Below are positions 37,962 through 48,238 of a stretch of DNA of 64,000 bases, piece after piece. The notes beneath the pieces are model-generated. The model saw only the letters and a list, made by a program, of their open reading frames with translations, was not told where the DNA came from and searched no databases. The position numbers and the translations under genes are program-made. Origin of the DNA: Candidatus Rubrivivax defluviihabitans (lineage in GTDB: Bacteria > Pseudomonadota > Gammaproteobacteria > Burkholderiales > Burkholderiaceae_C); assembly GCA_016709385.1 (NCBI GenBank), contig JADJMW010000002.1:372001-436000 (forward strand). Direction: 5' to 3'. Position 1 is the stretch's first letter. Each line of letters opens with the position of its first letter.

Positions 37962-39362
37962 TCAGGGCGGCGTGGGCCAGGGCCGCAGCGGGGGCCGCAA
38001 CTGTTCCCAGGCCCGCGCCAGGCGCAGCACACCCAGGTCGTCGTGACGCCGGCCGATGACCTGCAGGCCGATGGGCAATCCGCCTTCGGTGTGGCCGCAG
38101 GGCACGCTGATGGCGGGCTGCTCGCTCATGTTGCAGGGCAGCGTGAAGGCAATGTGCTCCATCGCGCGCTGCGGGTCGTTGGTGGGGCTGGCCCACTCGG
38201 CAGGGAATGCCGACACCGGCGCCACCGGCGAGATCACGAAGTCGAACGGCTGGCACGCCGCCACCGCGGCGTCGCGCAGCGCCGCGAACTGGCTGTAGCC
38301 GTGGAACAGCTGCGCGGCGGTGCAGGTTTCACCCGCCGCCGCCCAGTCGCGGATGAAGGGCAGCACCTTGGCCCTTCGCTCGGGCGGCAGGGCCGAGATA
38401 TCCAGCCACGAACGCACGCGCCAGAAGAGGTCGATGCCGTCGGCCATCTCGCGCGTGGTGAACGCCGGCATCGCTTCCACGACGCTGCCGGCCGCTTCGA
38501 AGCGACGCGCCGCCGCCCGCACCGCAGCGGCAACCTCGGCGTCCAGCGGCAGGCCCCAGCCGGGGTCCATGAGCAGGCCGATCTTCAGCCCGCGCACGAC
38601 GGCAGCGGGGTCGGCTTCGATGGCCTGCCAGTCGATCTGCTGCGGCGGCAGGCTTGTCGCGTCGCGCCAGTCGGGGCGGCTGAGCGTCGCCATCAGCAGC
38701 GCCGCATCGGCCACCGTGCGCGTGATCGGCCCGGCCACGCGGCCCAGGTAAGGCGGCTTGATGGGGACACGACCCCCGCTGGGCTTGAAGCCGACCACGC
38801 CGCACCAGCCGGCGGGCAGGCGGATCGAGCCGCCGATATCGGTGCCCAGGTGCAGCGGGCCGTAGCCGGCGGCGGCCGCCGCGGCGGCGCCGGCGCTGCT
38901 GCCGCCCGGGCCCTTGTCCAGCGCCCAGGGGTTGCGCGACAAGGCGTGAAAGCTCGACAACCCCGACGACAGCATGCCGAAGTCCGGCATCGTGGTCTTG
39001 GCCAGCAGCACCGCGCCGGCTTCGCGCAGCCGCGCGGCAGGCGGCGCATCCTCGGTCGCAGGCACCAGTTCGGTGGCCGCGCTGCCCAGCGGCACGGGCA
39101 CGCCACGCGTGGCGATATTCTCCTTCAGCGTCACCGGCACGCCGTCGAGCGCTCCGGCGGCTTCACCACGCTGCCAGCGCGCCACGCTGTCGCGTGCCTG
39201 CGCCAGCACGGCCTGGGCGTCGAAACCCCAGGTGGCGTGGATATGCGGTTCCCAGCGCTCGACCTGCGCGACCACCGCCTGCGCCACCTCCAGCGGCGAG
39301 AAGCGGCCTGCACGATAGCCGGCCAGCAGCTCGCCGGCCGTGAGCGCGTGCAGCGCCGTCAC
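37962..39362 (-). CDS. Amidase signature family enzyme
   Basis: A 466-residue amidase with the full Ser-cisSer-Lys triad: K80 in VPVTLKENIATRG, the cis-Ser in KGPGGSSAGAAAAAAAG and the nucleophile Ser in GTDIGGSIRLPAGWCG. It hydrolyses an amide or peptide-like bond; the actual substrate is unknown. The GTG start lies one base after the stop of the solute-binding protein gene, so it is the last gene of the ABC unit and probably processes the imported compound. It is not GatA, because no gatB/gatC are nearby and the C-terminus differs. Confidence 0.9.
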   Translation of the reverse strand: MTALHALTAGELLAGYRAGRFSPLEVAQAVVAQVERWEPHIHATWGFDAQAVLAQARDSVARWQRGEAAGALDGVPVTLKENIATRGVPVPLGSAATELVPATEDAPPAARLREAGAVLLAKTTMPDFGMLSSGLSSFHALSRNPWALDKGPGGSSAGAAAAAAAGYGPLHLGTDIGGSIRLPAGWCGVVGFKPSGGRVPIKPPYLGRVAGPITRTVADAALLMATLSRPDWRDATSLPPQQIDWQAIEADPAAVVRGLKIGLLMDPGWGLPLDAEVAAAVRAAARRFEAAGSVVEAMPAFTTREMADGIDLFWRVRSWLDISALPPERRAKVLPFIRDWAAAGETCTAAQLFHGYSQFAALRDAAVAACQPFDFVISPVAPVSAFPAEWASPTNDPQRAMEHIAFTLPCNMSEQPAISVPCGHTEGGLPIGLQVIGRRHDDLGVLRLARAWEQLRPPLRPWPTPP

Positions 39363-39363
39363 C

Positions 39364-40878
39364 TCAGGTCCGTGCCGCCGGCGCCCAGCTCACCGCCGCC
39401 ATGTCGTTGGCGAAGATCGGCGAGCTGTTCCACAACCCGCGCAGGCCGCGCTTGAAGACCGCCACCTGTGCCGGGTTCCAGATGAAGGCGTTGACGGCGT
39501 CCTCGGCGAGCTGGCGCTGGATGTCGCGCCACAGCCGGGCTTTCTCGCGCTGGTCGCCGGTGGCTGCCAGCGTGGCGACGAAACCGCGGAAGCGCGCACT
39601 GTCGTAGCCGAAATAGTAGTTGGGGTCGGCGTATGCGGTGGCGTAGTCCAGAGGCTCCACGTGGTTGATGATGGTGAGGTCGAAGTTGCCCTTGAAGGGG
39701 CCCGACAGCCACTGCGCCCATTCCACGTTCTCGATCTTCGCGTTGATGCCCACCTTGGCCAGTTGCGCGGCGACGATCTCGCCGCCCTGGCGTGCATATT
39801 GCGGCGGCGGCAGCGTCAGCGTCACGTTCAGCGGTGTCGCCACGCCGGCTTCGCGCAGCAGCGCCTTGGCCTTCTCCGGGTCGTGCGGCGTGACCTTGGT
39901 GAGATCCAGGTAACCCAGGTCGGTGGGCGCGAAATGGCTGCCGATGGGCTTGCCCAGGCCTTGCTGCGCACCGTCGATGAAGGCCTGGCGGTCGATGGCG
40001 TGGGTGATGGCACGGCGCACCCGAACATCGTTGAACGGCGGCTTGCGGTTGTTGATGGCCAGGATGCCCTTGCCCGCGGTGCTGCCTATCTCCACCGTGA
40101 AGCGCTTGTCGGCCTGGAACTGCTTCAGCGCCTGCAGCGCGCCGAACCGCGGAATGCCGTCCACGTCGCCGGCCAGCAGGGCCGCCACCTGCGCGGCGGG
40201 GTCGTTGATGAAGCGGAAGGTCACGCGCTTGAGGCTCACCTTGGCGGCGTCGCGGAAACCGTCCCAGCGCGCCAGCGTCACCGAACTGCCCTTGTTCCAG
40301 CGCTCCAGCACGAAGGGCCCGGTGCCCACCGGTTGCGTGGCCGCCTGCGCCGCCGTCTTGGGGTGCAGGATGGCGGCGGTGTTTTCGCCCAGGCGGAAGG
40401 GCAACATCGCCTCGGCGTTGTTCAGCACCAGGATCACCGTGTGCGGGTCGTGCACCACCACGCTGGAGATATTGTCGAAGACCGCCTTCTTCGCCTTGTT
40501 GGTGCTGCCCGGCGCGCGCGCGCGGTCGAAGCTGAATTTCACGGTGCTGGCGTCGAAGGCCGAACCGTCCGAGAACTTGATGCCTTGCTTCAGACGGAAC
40601 GTGTAGGTCTTGCCGTCGGGCGTGTGGCTCCAGGACTCGCACAGCAGCGGCGTCACGCTGCCGTCCATGGCAACCTTGGTCAGGCCCTCGAGCACGTTGT
40701 AGTGCACGATCTCGCCGATGGCCGCGGCCGGTGCGATGGTGGGGTCCAGGCCCGGTGGTTCCAGCACCATGCCGATGACGACGCTGTCGCGGCGCGACTG
40801 CGCCCAGGCTTGCGGAAAGACGGCGGCCAGCGGCACGCCGGCGAGCAGGGTGTTGAGGGTGCGGCGGCTGAGGGTCAT
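39364..40878 (-). CDS. ABC transporter solute-binding protein, peptide/nickel family 5
   Basis: A 504-residue periplasmic binding protein. Residues 1-26 are a signal peptide with a twin arginine (MTLSRRTLNTLLAG) ending AQAWAQ-like, so either Tat or Sec export is possible. The mature part has the DppA/OppA hallmarks LEPPGLDPTIAPAAAIGEIVHYNVLEGL and TFRLKQGIKFSDGSAFDASTVKFS. It would capture a peptide or related amide. Upstream genes supply two ATPases; downstream is an amidase. No permeases are encoded here. Confidence 0.92.
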   Translation of the reverse strand: MTLSRRTLNTLLAGVPLAAVFPQAWAQSRRDSVVIGMVLEPPGLDPTIAPAAAIGEIVHYNVLEGLTKVAMDGSVTPLLCESWSHTPDGKTYTFRLKQGIKFSDGSAFDASTVKFSFDRARAPGSTNKAKKAVFDNISSVVVHDPHTVILVLNNAEAMLPFRLGENTAAILHPKTAAQAATQPVGTGPFVLERWNKGSSVTLARWDGFRDAAKVSLKRVTFRFINDPAAQVAALLAGDVDGIPRFGALQALKQFQADKRFTVEIGSTAGKGILAINNRKPPFNDVRVRRAITHAIDRQAFIDGAQQGLGKPIGSHFAPTDLGYLDLTKVTPHDPEKAKALLREAGVATPLNVTLTLPPPQYARQGGEIVAAQLAKVGINAKIENVEWAQWLSGPFKGNFDLTIINHVEPLDYATAYADPNYYFGYDSARFRGFVATLAATGDQREKARLWRDIQRQLAEDAVNAFIWNPAQVAVFKRGLRGLWNSSPIFANDMAAVSWAPAART

Positions 40879-40954
40879 GGTCTTCTCCTGGCAAAGCTGG
40901 CAGAACCGGGTCGTCCGGCCAAGGGGCCGGTGGCGCATTCTGCGGCATGCGTGC

Positions 40955-41757
<803 letters not shown>

Positions 41758-41761
<4 letters not shown>

Positions 41762-42750
41762 GCTTCGATCCTGATGCAACGCGCCTCGTGGCCCGGCCCC
41801 ACCATCACTGCCGGTGGCGGCGCGGCGCGACAGGCATCGATGGCGAGTGCGCAGCGATCGGCGAAGGGGCATCCGGCGGGCATCTCGGCGAGTTCGGGCA
41901 CGCGCCCGGCGATGGTGGCCAGCCGCGTGCCGCGACGACCGGCCGGGGCGTCACCCGACGATCGACGCAGTCCGAGCCGCGGCCGCGCGGCGAACAGACC
42001 GCGTGTGTAGGGGTGCGCCAGGCGCGCGAACACAGCCGCTGTGGGTCCGCTTTCCACCACCGTGCCGCCGTACATCACCAGCAGCCGCTGCACGGTGTCG
42101 GCCATCACGCCGAGGTCGTGGCTGATGAGCAGTAGGCCCATGCCGTCGTCGCGCACCAGTTCCTGGATCAGCTCGAGCACCTCGCGCTGGATCGTCACGT
42201 CCAGCGCCGTGGTCGGTTCGTCGGCCACCAGCAGGTCGGGGCCGCAGGCCAGCGCGATGGCGATCACCACGCGCTGGCGCTGGCCGCCGCTCAACTGGTG
42301 TGGATAGGCGTCGAGTCGTTCGCGCGCCTGCGGCAGGTGCACGCGCTGCAGCAGCCGCAAGGCTTCGGCGCGCGCCGCACTGGCCGACAGCTGCTTGTGC
42401 AGGCGCAGCGACTCGGCGATCTGCCGGCCCACCGTGTGCAGCGGGTTGAGCGCCGTCATCGGTTCCTGGAACACCATGCCGATGCGGTTGCCGCGCAGCG
42501 CGCACAGCTGTGCTTCGCAAAGTGTCGTGAGCTCGGTGCCGTCGAAGCGGATCGACCCCGCCACCAACGCGCCTTCGGGCAACAAACCCATCAGTGCCAG
42601 CGCGGTAAGGCTCTTGCCGCAGCCCGACTCGCCGATCAGCCCCAGCGTTTCACCGCGGTCCAGCGCAAACGAGACGCCGCGCAGCGCGTCGGCGGCGCCG
42701 CGCGACGTCTGCAGGGTGACGCGGAGACGGTCGACTTCGAGCAGGGCCAC
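41758..42750 (-). CDS. ABC transporter ATP-binding protein, OppD/DppD type
   Basis: A 330-residue ABC ATPase with Walker A GLIGESGCGKSLTALA, signature QLSGGQRQRVVIAIAL, Walker B LLVADEPTTALDV and ISHDLGVMA. The C-terminal oligopeptide-transporter extension carries cysteines (AEMPAGCPFADRCALAIDACRAAPP), which in this family may coordinate an iron-sulfur cluster. It is the first gene of the unit OppD-OppF-binding protein-amidase. The start is GTG. The upstream 247 bp to the divergent rhodanese gene hold both promoters. Confidence 0.92.
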
Positions 42751-42998
42751 CGGGCGACGATAGCGCCGTTTCGCGTCGCGGCGCAGATGCCTCGACCCGC
42801 CTCGATGGCCGTTTCTGGCAGCGGCGTCAGCCTGCGGCCTTCGTGATCCGCGTCAATACCCGTCACCGTGTCATCCCGGAGAATTCGCTGCAACGAGGCC
42901 AGCATGCGTCGGCCTGAGTACCGTGTCCCGGTTCGGATGCCGCTTGCGTCGCTCTGTCGGCAGGGTCTCGGCATTCTTCGCAACCCAGGAGCACCACC

Positions 42999-43505
42999 AT
43001 GAGCTTCGTCAAGCACTCCCTCTCGATCGCCTTGCTGGCTTCGGCCTCGCTGCTGATCGGCTGCGCCACGCCGGCCCCGCCCGCGCCGCCGGCCGCGGCC
43101 GCGCCAGCGGCGCCGAACTACCCCGACAGCGTCAAGGCCTATGTCGCCTCGGTAAAGAAACAGATCAAGACCATCAACCTGGAGCAGTTCCGCGCCCTCT
43201 ACGACAAGAAGGCGGCGGGCCTGATCATCGACGTGCGGCAGGAGAACGAATTCGAGGACGGCTTCGTGCCCGGCGCCGTGAACGTGCCGCGCGGCCTGAT
43301 CGAATTCCGCATCTGGAAGCTGGCCGGCTTCCCCGGTGCCGTCGACATGAACAAGCAGATGACCTTGTATTGCGCCACCGGCGGGCGCTGCGCGCTGGCC
43401 ACCAAGTCGCTGCAGGACCTGGGTTTCACCAACGTGACCTCGGTCGACATGGTGTTCGACAAGTGGGTCGCGGGCGGCAACCCCGTCGCCAAGCCCGCCA
43501 AGTAG
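42999..43505 (+). CDS. Rhodanese-domain lipoprotein
   Basis: A 168-residue exported protein. The signal peptide ends in the lipobox LLIGC (Cys near 22), followed by a Pro/Ala linker. The rhodanese domain begins at INLEQFRALYDKKAAGLIIDVRQENEFEDGFVPGAVNVPRGLIEF and has the active-site loop LYCATGGRCALAT with the persulfide cysteine. It would act in the periplasm or on the membrane as a sulfurtransferase. A ribosome site AGGAG is present. No sulfur-oxidation genes are adjacent. Confidence 0.9.
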   Translation: MSFVKHSLSIALLASASLLIGCATPAPPAPPAAAAPAAPNYPDSVKAYVASVKKQIKTINLEQFRALYDKKAAGLIIDVRQENEFEDGFVPGAVNVPRGLIEFRIWKLAGFPGAVDMNKQMTLYCATGGRCALATKSLQDLGFTNVTSVDMVFDKWVAGGNPVAKPAK

Positions 43506-43551
43506 GCGCCCTCGCCATCCGTTGAACCGGCCGGACGCGGCGGCAGGCGCT

Positions 43552-44538
43552 TCAAGCCGCCGCGGCGCGGGTGACGGGGTGCACCGTGCCGACACCGAGG
43601 TCGGCCAGCGCCTGGCGCAGGGCGTCCGCGGCCGGCGTCGTGCGCAGCGGGCCGACGGCGGATTCGAGGGCACTTCCGTCCAGCGCGTGCGGCACGCGCC
43701 ACAGATAGCTCATGCGCGCGATCTCGCGCGACATCGGGTGCAGCAGTCCCGCGGCGCGGATCAGGCTCCAGGGCATGCCGCCGTGACGAAAGCCGCGTGC
43801 GGGATGGATGCCCATTGCCCGCGCCGCGGTCTCGAGATGCACCAGCAGTTCGCGCCCGGTCAACGTGTGGCCAGCGAAATGCCAGCGTTCGACCGCCGGC
43901 GCATCGGCACGCGCGGCGACGGCGACGAAGGCCCGCGCGAGGTCGGGCAGGTAGGCCCAGGCATGCGGCCGGTCCAGCGGGCCGGGGTAGACCAGCCTGC
44001 CGCGGGCGACCGACTTCGCGATCACCAAGTCCAGCCAGGAGCCGCGGCCGGCGCCATAGAAGTCGCCGGCGCGAATGACGGTGCTGCGCAGCCCCACCGC
44101 GGCGCGGGCCGCGAGCTCGGCCTCGAGTTCGCAGCGCTGGCGGCCCTTGGGCGTGCTCGGCCGCTCGGGGGTGTCTTCGTCCAGCAGCGCCGGCATCGTT
44201 TCGCCGAAGTTGTACACGTTGCCCGGAAGCAGGAAGCGTGCGCCCAGGCGCTGCGCCAGGTCCATGCCCTGTCGTGCCAGCGGCAGCGCTTCGGCGTCCC
44301 AGCGTGTATAGACCGGGTTGACCGCGTAGATGACGCAGCCGGCGCCGCCAGCGGCCGCCGCTAGTGCGTCGCTATCGGCCAGCGCCAGAGTCAAGGCGCT
44401 GGCGCCGCTGGGCAGCGGCCGGCTCGGTGCGCGGCGCAACTGCGCCAGCACGCGCCAGCCGGCGGCGGCGAAGGCGTTCACGGCGGCGGCGCCGAAGCGG
44501 CCGTTGGCGCCGAGCACGAGGACGGTGGGGCGGCTCAT
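43552..44538 (-). CDS. NAD(P)-dependent epimerase/reductase (extended SDR)
   Basis: A 328-residue extended short-chain dehydrogenase. The N-terminal dinucleotide fold VLVLGANGRFGAAAVNAF (G-x2-G-x2-G) is clear, and DFYGAGRGSWLDLVIAKSVARG and HAWAYLPDLARAFVAVA are the family landmarks; the usual Tyr-x3-Lys pair is poorly conserved, so it may be an atypical, NmrA- or reductase-like member. Substrate unknown. It is divergent from a LysR regulator that starts 96 bp away and most likely controls it. Confidence 0.8.
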   Translation of the reverse strand: MSRPTVLVLGANGRFGAAAVNAFAAAGWRVLAQLRRAPSRPLPSGASALTLALADSDALAAAAGGAGCVIYAVNPVYTRWDAEALPLARQGMDLAQRLGARFLLPGNVYNFGETMPALLDEDTPERPSTPKGRQRCELEAELAARAAVGLRSTVIRAGDFYGAGRGSWLDLVIAKSVARGRLVYPGPLDRPHAWAYLPDLARAFVAVAARADAPAVERWHFAGHTLTGRELLVHLETAARAMGIHPARGFRHGGMPWSLIRAAGLLHPMSREIARMSYLWRVPHALDGSALESAVGPLRTTPAADALRQALADLGVGTVHPVTRAAAA

Positions 44539-44591
44539 CGAGGGTTCTCCTTCAGGGTGTCGGTGGCCACAGTCTGGGCGCCGGCTGGCTA

Positions 44592-44628
44592 TTCGACAAT
44601 TGCCGAACCAGGTATCTGAGCTATACAT
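44592..44628. promoter_or_regulatory. LysR-type operator in the divergent epimerase/LysR promoter region
   Basis: TTCG-N8-CGAA (44592-44595 with 44604-44607) is an inverted repeat of the T-N11-A type bound by LysR regulators. It sits between the two divergent genes, upstream of the TATACA -10 (44622-44627) of the LysR gene, which ends 7 nt before its ATG. Binding by the encoded regulator is inferred from position. Confidence 0.5.
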
Positions 44629-44634
44629 TTCCGC

Positions 44635-45528
44635 ATGAGCCTGCCGACCTTCGACTGGGCCCTCGTGAAGAGCTTTCTCGCCGTGCTCGACGCCGGCAGC
44701 CTGATGGGCGCGGCGCGGCGGCTGGGCGCCCAGCAGCCGACGCTGAGCCGCCATGTCGCCGAACTCGAGGCCCAGCTCGGCACGCCGCTGTTCGAGCGCA
44801 CCGGCCGCGGCGTGGTGCCGACCGCTGCCGCGCTGGCCATTGCCGACGCGGCGCGGCAGATGGGCGACGGTGCCGAAACGCTGGCGCGGCAGCTTGCCGG
44901 CCGCCGCAACGCCACCACCGGCAGCGTGCGCATCACCACCAGCGAGGTCGCCGCGGTTTGGCTGCTGCCCGGTGTGCTGGCCGAACTGGCGGCCGCCGAG
45001 CCCGGCATCCAGATCGAGCTGCTGGCATCGAACGCCCTGGACAACCTGTTGCGCCGCGAGGCCGACATCGCGGTGCGCATGGTGCGGCCGCTGCAGGGAT
45101 CGCTGGTGGCGCGCAAACTGGCCGAGCTGCCGATCGTCGCCGCGGCCCATGCGGACTACCTCGCGCGTGCCGGCACGCCGCGCAGCCCGGCCGAGCTGCC
45201 GCAGCACCGCCTGATCGGCTACGACCGCGACGAGACCATCGTGCGCGGCTTCGCCGCGCTGGGGCTGTCGTTGACGCGCGAGCAGTTCGCGCTGCGCACC
45301 GACGACCAGGTGGCCTACGGCCGGCTCGTCGCCGCCGGGGCCGGCATCGGTTTCGTCGCCGCCTACAACATCGCCCACTGGCCCGGCGTGCAGCCGCTGC
45401 TGCCGATGCTGAAGATCCCGCCGCTGCCATGCTGGCTGGCGGTGCATCGCGAGATCCGCGGCAGCCGCGTCGTGCGTCGCGTCTACGACTTCCTGGCCGA
45501 GGCAATCCCACGCGCGCTGGCGCGCTGA
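44635..45528 (+). CDS. LysR-family transcriptional regulator
   Basis: A 297-residue LysR-type protein. The helix-turn-helix is in DAGSLMGAARRLGAQQPTLSRHVAELEAQLGTPLFERTGRG (residues 19-60), followed by the two-lobed effector domain starting TGSVRITTSEVAAVWLLP. The form GRGVVPTAAALAIADAAR is shared with AaeR/DsdC-like regulators of small organic effectors. It is divergent from the epimerase gene with a T-N11-A palindrome between them, so it likely regulates that gene. The effector is unknown. Confidence 0.93.
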   Translation: MSLPTFDWALVKSFLAVLDAGSLMGAARRLGAQQPTLSRHVAELEAQLGTPLFERTGRGVVPTAAALAIADAARQMGDGAETLARQLAGRRNATTGSVRITTSEVAAVWLLPGVLAELAAAEPGIQIELLASNALDNLLRREADIAVRMVRPLQGSLVARKLAELPIVAAAHADYLARAGTPRSPAELPQHRLIGYDRDETIVRGFAALGLSLTREQFALRTDDQVAYGRLVAAGAGIGFVAAYNIAHWPGVQPLLPMLKIPPLPCWLAVHREIRGSRVVRRVYDFLAEAIPRALAR

Positions 45529-45559
45529 ACCACAAGCGGCCTGCCTTGCACGGGCGCCG

Positions 45560-46189
45560 TCAAGCTTCCGCGGCGATCTGGCGCAATGCCTTCTCGAACA
45601 CTTCCGGCGGCTGGCCGCCCTGGATCAGGTGACGCTGATTCACGATGACCGACGGCACCGCCGAGATGCCGGCCTGCTGCCAGAAGCGTTCGCGCTCGCG
45701 CACGTCGTCGGCATAGGCGTCGCTGGCCAGCACCTCGCGCGCGGCTTCCACGTCCAGCCCCACCTCGGCAGCCAGGTCGAGAAGCACGTCGTGCGCGCCT
45801 GGGTTGCGGCCGTCGGTGTGGTAGGCCTTCAGCAGCGCATGCTTGAGTTCGCGCTGGTGGCCGGCGGTTTCGGCCCAGCACAGCAGGCGGTGCGCGTCGA
45901 AGGTATTCCAGACGCGCTGGCGCTCGCCGAAGGTGAAGCCCACCGCGGCACCGCGTTCGCGGATCTGGGCCTGGTTGCGCGCGATCTGCTCCGCCGAGAG
46001 GCCGTATTTGGCGGACAGGTATTTCACCGTGTCCTCGCCCTCGGGCGCCAGCGTGGGATTCAGCTCGTAGGGCTGGAAGTGCAACTCGATGGCGATGTCG
46101 TCGCCGATGCGCTCCAGCGCGCGTTCCAGCGCATTCAGGCCCACCGCACACCAGGGGCAGGCAACGTCGGAAACGAAGTCGATTTTCAT
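45560..46189 (-). CDS. DsbA-family oxidoreductase (FrnE-like)
   Basis: A 209-residue thioredoxin-fold protein with the active site CPWC at residues 11-14 right after the first strand (MKIDFVSDVACPWC), the FrnE/2-hydroxychromene isomerase-like layout. The helical insertion (GERQRVWNTFDAHRLLCWAE) and the cis-Pro loop AVPSVIVNQRHLIQGGQ are typical. There is no signal peptide, so it works in the cytoplasm as a disulfide isomerase or reductase. It is followed by the convergent end of the LysR gene, and preceded by a 360-bp stretch with no gene. Confidence 0.92.
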   Translation of the reverse strand: MKIDFVSDVACPWCAVGLNALERALERIGDDIAIELHFQPYELNPTLAPEGEDTVKYLSAKYGLSAEQIARNQAQIRERGAAVGFTFGERQRVWNTFDAHRLLCWAETAGHQRELKHALLKAYHTDGRNPGAHDVLLDLAAEVGLDVEAAREVLASDAYADDVRERERFWQQAGISAVPSVIVNQRHLIQGGQPPEVFEKALRQIAAEA

Positions 46190-46552
46190 GACGCCGCAGT
46201 CTAGCGGAGCAGGCCCATCGGCGCCGGCACGACCGCTTCGGCCTGCCCAGAAGCACCAATGCCCTGCTGGCTAGGGCAGGGCACTGGGCAAAGCCGCTGT
46301 CTGCGGCGCGTCACATGGGGGTGACTTGGAACGGCATCGAAATGCCGCTTGAGGGTGAAAATTTCAGGTGAGACTTTGCGATAGGTCTGCCCTCCTTTCA
46401 CGACGTTTCAACGAAACCACAAACCTTCCAAAAGGCCTCTGACTCGATCGATCCGTAATGTTAGTTGACACCGTTCCGGGCCTCGCGTCAAGCCACTTTC
46501 CGGCGTCAGGGTCTTCGCTCCAGTGTGCTTGTCCACAGCCCCTTGAGATGGA
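46190..46552. other. Gene-free, relatively AT-rich stretch with several inverted repeats
   Basis: No coding frame with convincing codon use was found in these 363 bp between the DsbA-like and GST genes. Short perfect inverted repeats are present: GCCCTGC/GCAGGGC (46261-46282, 8-nt loop), GTCAC/GTGAC (46310-46325), CGGCAT/ATGCCG (46332-46347) and GTTTC/GAAAC (around 46405). The 46320-46480 part is clearly more AT-rich than the rest of the window. It could hold a small RNA, a leader for the DsbA-like gene or just terminators for the GST gene; nothing decides between these. Confidence 0.5.
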
Positions 46553-47197
46553 TCAGGCTTTGGCCGCTTGGTCGGCCTTGCGGTCGGCGTTGACCTTCTG
46601 CGCCGACGGCCGCTCACCGACCCGCCTGGCGTACGACTTCCAGTCGATGCCGGCCGCGGCCAGCAGGTCCTCGCCCAGCACCGACTTGGTCGCCATGCCG
46701 ACCAGCGGCAGGCTGACCCAGCCCGAGCAGTCGGCCAGTGTGAAGGTCTCGCCGGCGAGATAGGGCGCGAATTTGGCCAGCCGCTTGAAGCCGGCGATAT
46801 TCTTCGTCAGCTGCTTCCTCACGCGTTCCTTGGTGCCGTCGCTGACGGTGCCGCCGAAGAAGGCCTGGCCGTAGAGTTCGCGCGCCACCAGTTCCAGGTG
46901 CAGGTCGACGAAGGTGCACAGCTCGCGCACCTTGGCCGCGGCCAGCGGATCGGCCGGCACCAGTGCCGGCTGCGGGTAGGCTGCTTCGAGGTAATCCACG
47001 ATGACCTGGCTCTCGCAAAGCGTCTGGCCGTCGACACGGATGAACGGCACCTTGCCCAGCGGCGTGGCGGCGAGCACGGCCTCGTCCTTGGAGCCGGTGG
47101 CCACGCGCTCCTCGGTGAAGGGGATGCCCTTTTCCAGCAGTACGAGCTTGACCTTGTTGTAGTAATTGGACAGCGTGATGCCGCACAGCGTGATCAT
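46553..47197 (-). CDS. Glutathione S-transferase family protein
   Basis: A 214-residue GST starting MITLCGITLSNYYNKVKLVLLEKGIPF; the SNYYNKVK region lies at the glutathione-activating position. PLGKVPFIRVDGQTLCESQVIVDYLE contains the cis-Pro and the ES glutathione contact, and the helical domain has APYLAGETFTLADCSGWVSLPLV. Substrate unknown. It is unlike the other GST at 35515 in sequence. It lies 35 bp downstream of the EamA transporter on the same strand and may be co-transcribed with it. Confidence 0.9.
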   Translation of the reverse strand: MITLCGITLSNYYNKVKLVLLEKGIPFTEERVATGSKDEAVLAATPLGKVPFIRVDGQTLCESQVIVDYLEAAYPQPALVPADPLAAAKVRELCTFVDLHLELVARELYGQAFFGGTVSDGTKERVRKQLTKNIAGFKRLAKFAPYLAGETFTLADCSGWVSLPLVGMATKSVLGEDLLAAAGIDWKSYARRVGERPSAQKVNADRKADQAAKA

Positions 47198-47232
47198 CGG
47201 GAGTCTCCGGTTCGGTGGAAGAAGGAAAAAGT

Positions 47233-48180
47233 CTAGCGCTGTCGCTGGCCGGCCGGGCGCACGCGGTTGACGAGCCAGATGCCCGCGCATACCGCCACCA
47301 GCGCCACACCCAGCCGCAGCGTCAGCGGCTCGCCCAGCAGCCCCACGCCGGCGAGCAGCCCGAATACCGGCGTGAGCAGCGTGAAGGCCGAGATGCGCGT
47401 GGCCGGGTAGTGGCGCACCAGCCAGAACCAGACCAGGTAGCTGGCGAAGGTGATGACCACGGTCTGGAAGGCCAGCGGCCAGAGCGAAGCCCCCGTCAGC
47501 TGCGCCGGCCAGGGTTCGCCCGCCACCAGCGAGGCCAGGCCCAGCGCCGCGGCCGACACCGCCAGCTGGTACAGCAGCGCCTTCTCGGGCAAGGCGCTGC
47601 CCAGGCGGGTGCCGCGCAGCGTGAGCGTGGTCAAGCCCCACAACAGCGCGCCGGCCAGTCCCAGGGCGTCGCCCAGCCATTGCTGCGGCCCGGCGCTGGG
47701 GCTGACGAAACCTTCGAAATACGCCCACACCACGCCGCCGAAGGCCAGCAGCAGGCCGGCGGCCTGGATGCGGTTCAACCGTTCGCTGCGCGCGATCAGC
47801 GGCATGCCCAGCGCCACCACGAAGGGCGCGAAATAGATGAAGACCGACATGCGCGAGGCGCTGGTGTACTGCAGCCCGACGAAGATGCAGGCGAATTCCA
47901 GCGCGAACAGGCTGCCGGCCAGCAGCCCGGCGCGGCCGGTGCCGTCGGCGCGAAACAAGGCCAGGCCGCGTGATCGCGACCACAGCACCAGCAACAGTGC
48001 CGCCCCCAGAGAGCGCGCGGCCGCCTGCATGAGCGGCGGGATCTCGCTCAGCGTGACCTTGGCCGCCACCTGACCCAGGCCCCAGATGGCGCAACAACCC
48101 AGCAGCAACGCCACGGCCAGACCGTCGACATGGTCCTTGCGCTCGCGGCCGGCGGGGGTGGTGGAAGCGCGGGTGCTCAT
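47233..48180 (-). CDS. EamA/DMT-family transporter
   Basis: A 315-residue inner-membrane protein with ten predicted helices forming two EamA repeats: repeat one from ALLLGCCAIWGLGQVAAKVTL to AFGGVVWAYFEG, repeat two from LGDALGLAGALLWGLTTLTLRG to AVCAGIWLVNRV. DMT transporters export amino acids, metabolites or drugs; the substrate cannot be predicted. The motif LTPVFGLLAGVGLLGEPLT near the end is family-typical. It is downstream of the rhombosortase gene by 58 bp on the same strand. Confidence 0.92.
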   Translation of the reverse strand: MSTRASTTPAGRERKDHVDGLAVALLLGCCAIWGLGQVAAKVTLSEIPPLMQAAARSLGAALLLVLWSRSRGLALFRADGTGRAGLLAGSLFALEFACIFVGLQYTSASRMSVFIYFAPFVVALGMPLIARSERLNRIQAAGLLLAFGGVVWAYFEGFVSPSAGPQQWLGDALGLAGALLWGLTTLTLRGTRLGSALPEKALLYQLAVSAAALGLASLVAGEPWPAQLTGASLWPLAFQTVVITFASYLVWFWLVRHYPATRISAFTLLTPVFGLLAGVGLLGEPLTLRLGVALVAVCAGIWLVNRVRPAGQRQR

Positions 48181-48238
48181 TCGACGATCCTGCGCGCAGC
48201 GCGCTCAGCGATGAACGCCTGGAAGCGGCCCGGCGCGC

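Noticed and set aside
46310..46325. A third GTCAC-N6-GTGAC palindrome as a TetR operator
   Set aside because: It lacks the ACTGATCGGT core and there is no promoter or gene next to it; probably a chance hairpin or part of an RNA structure.
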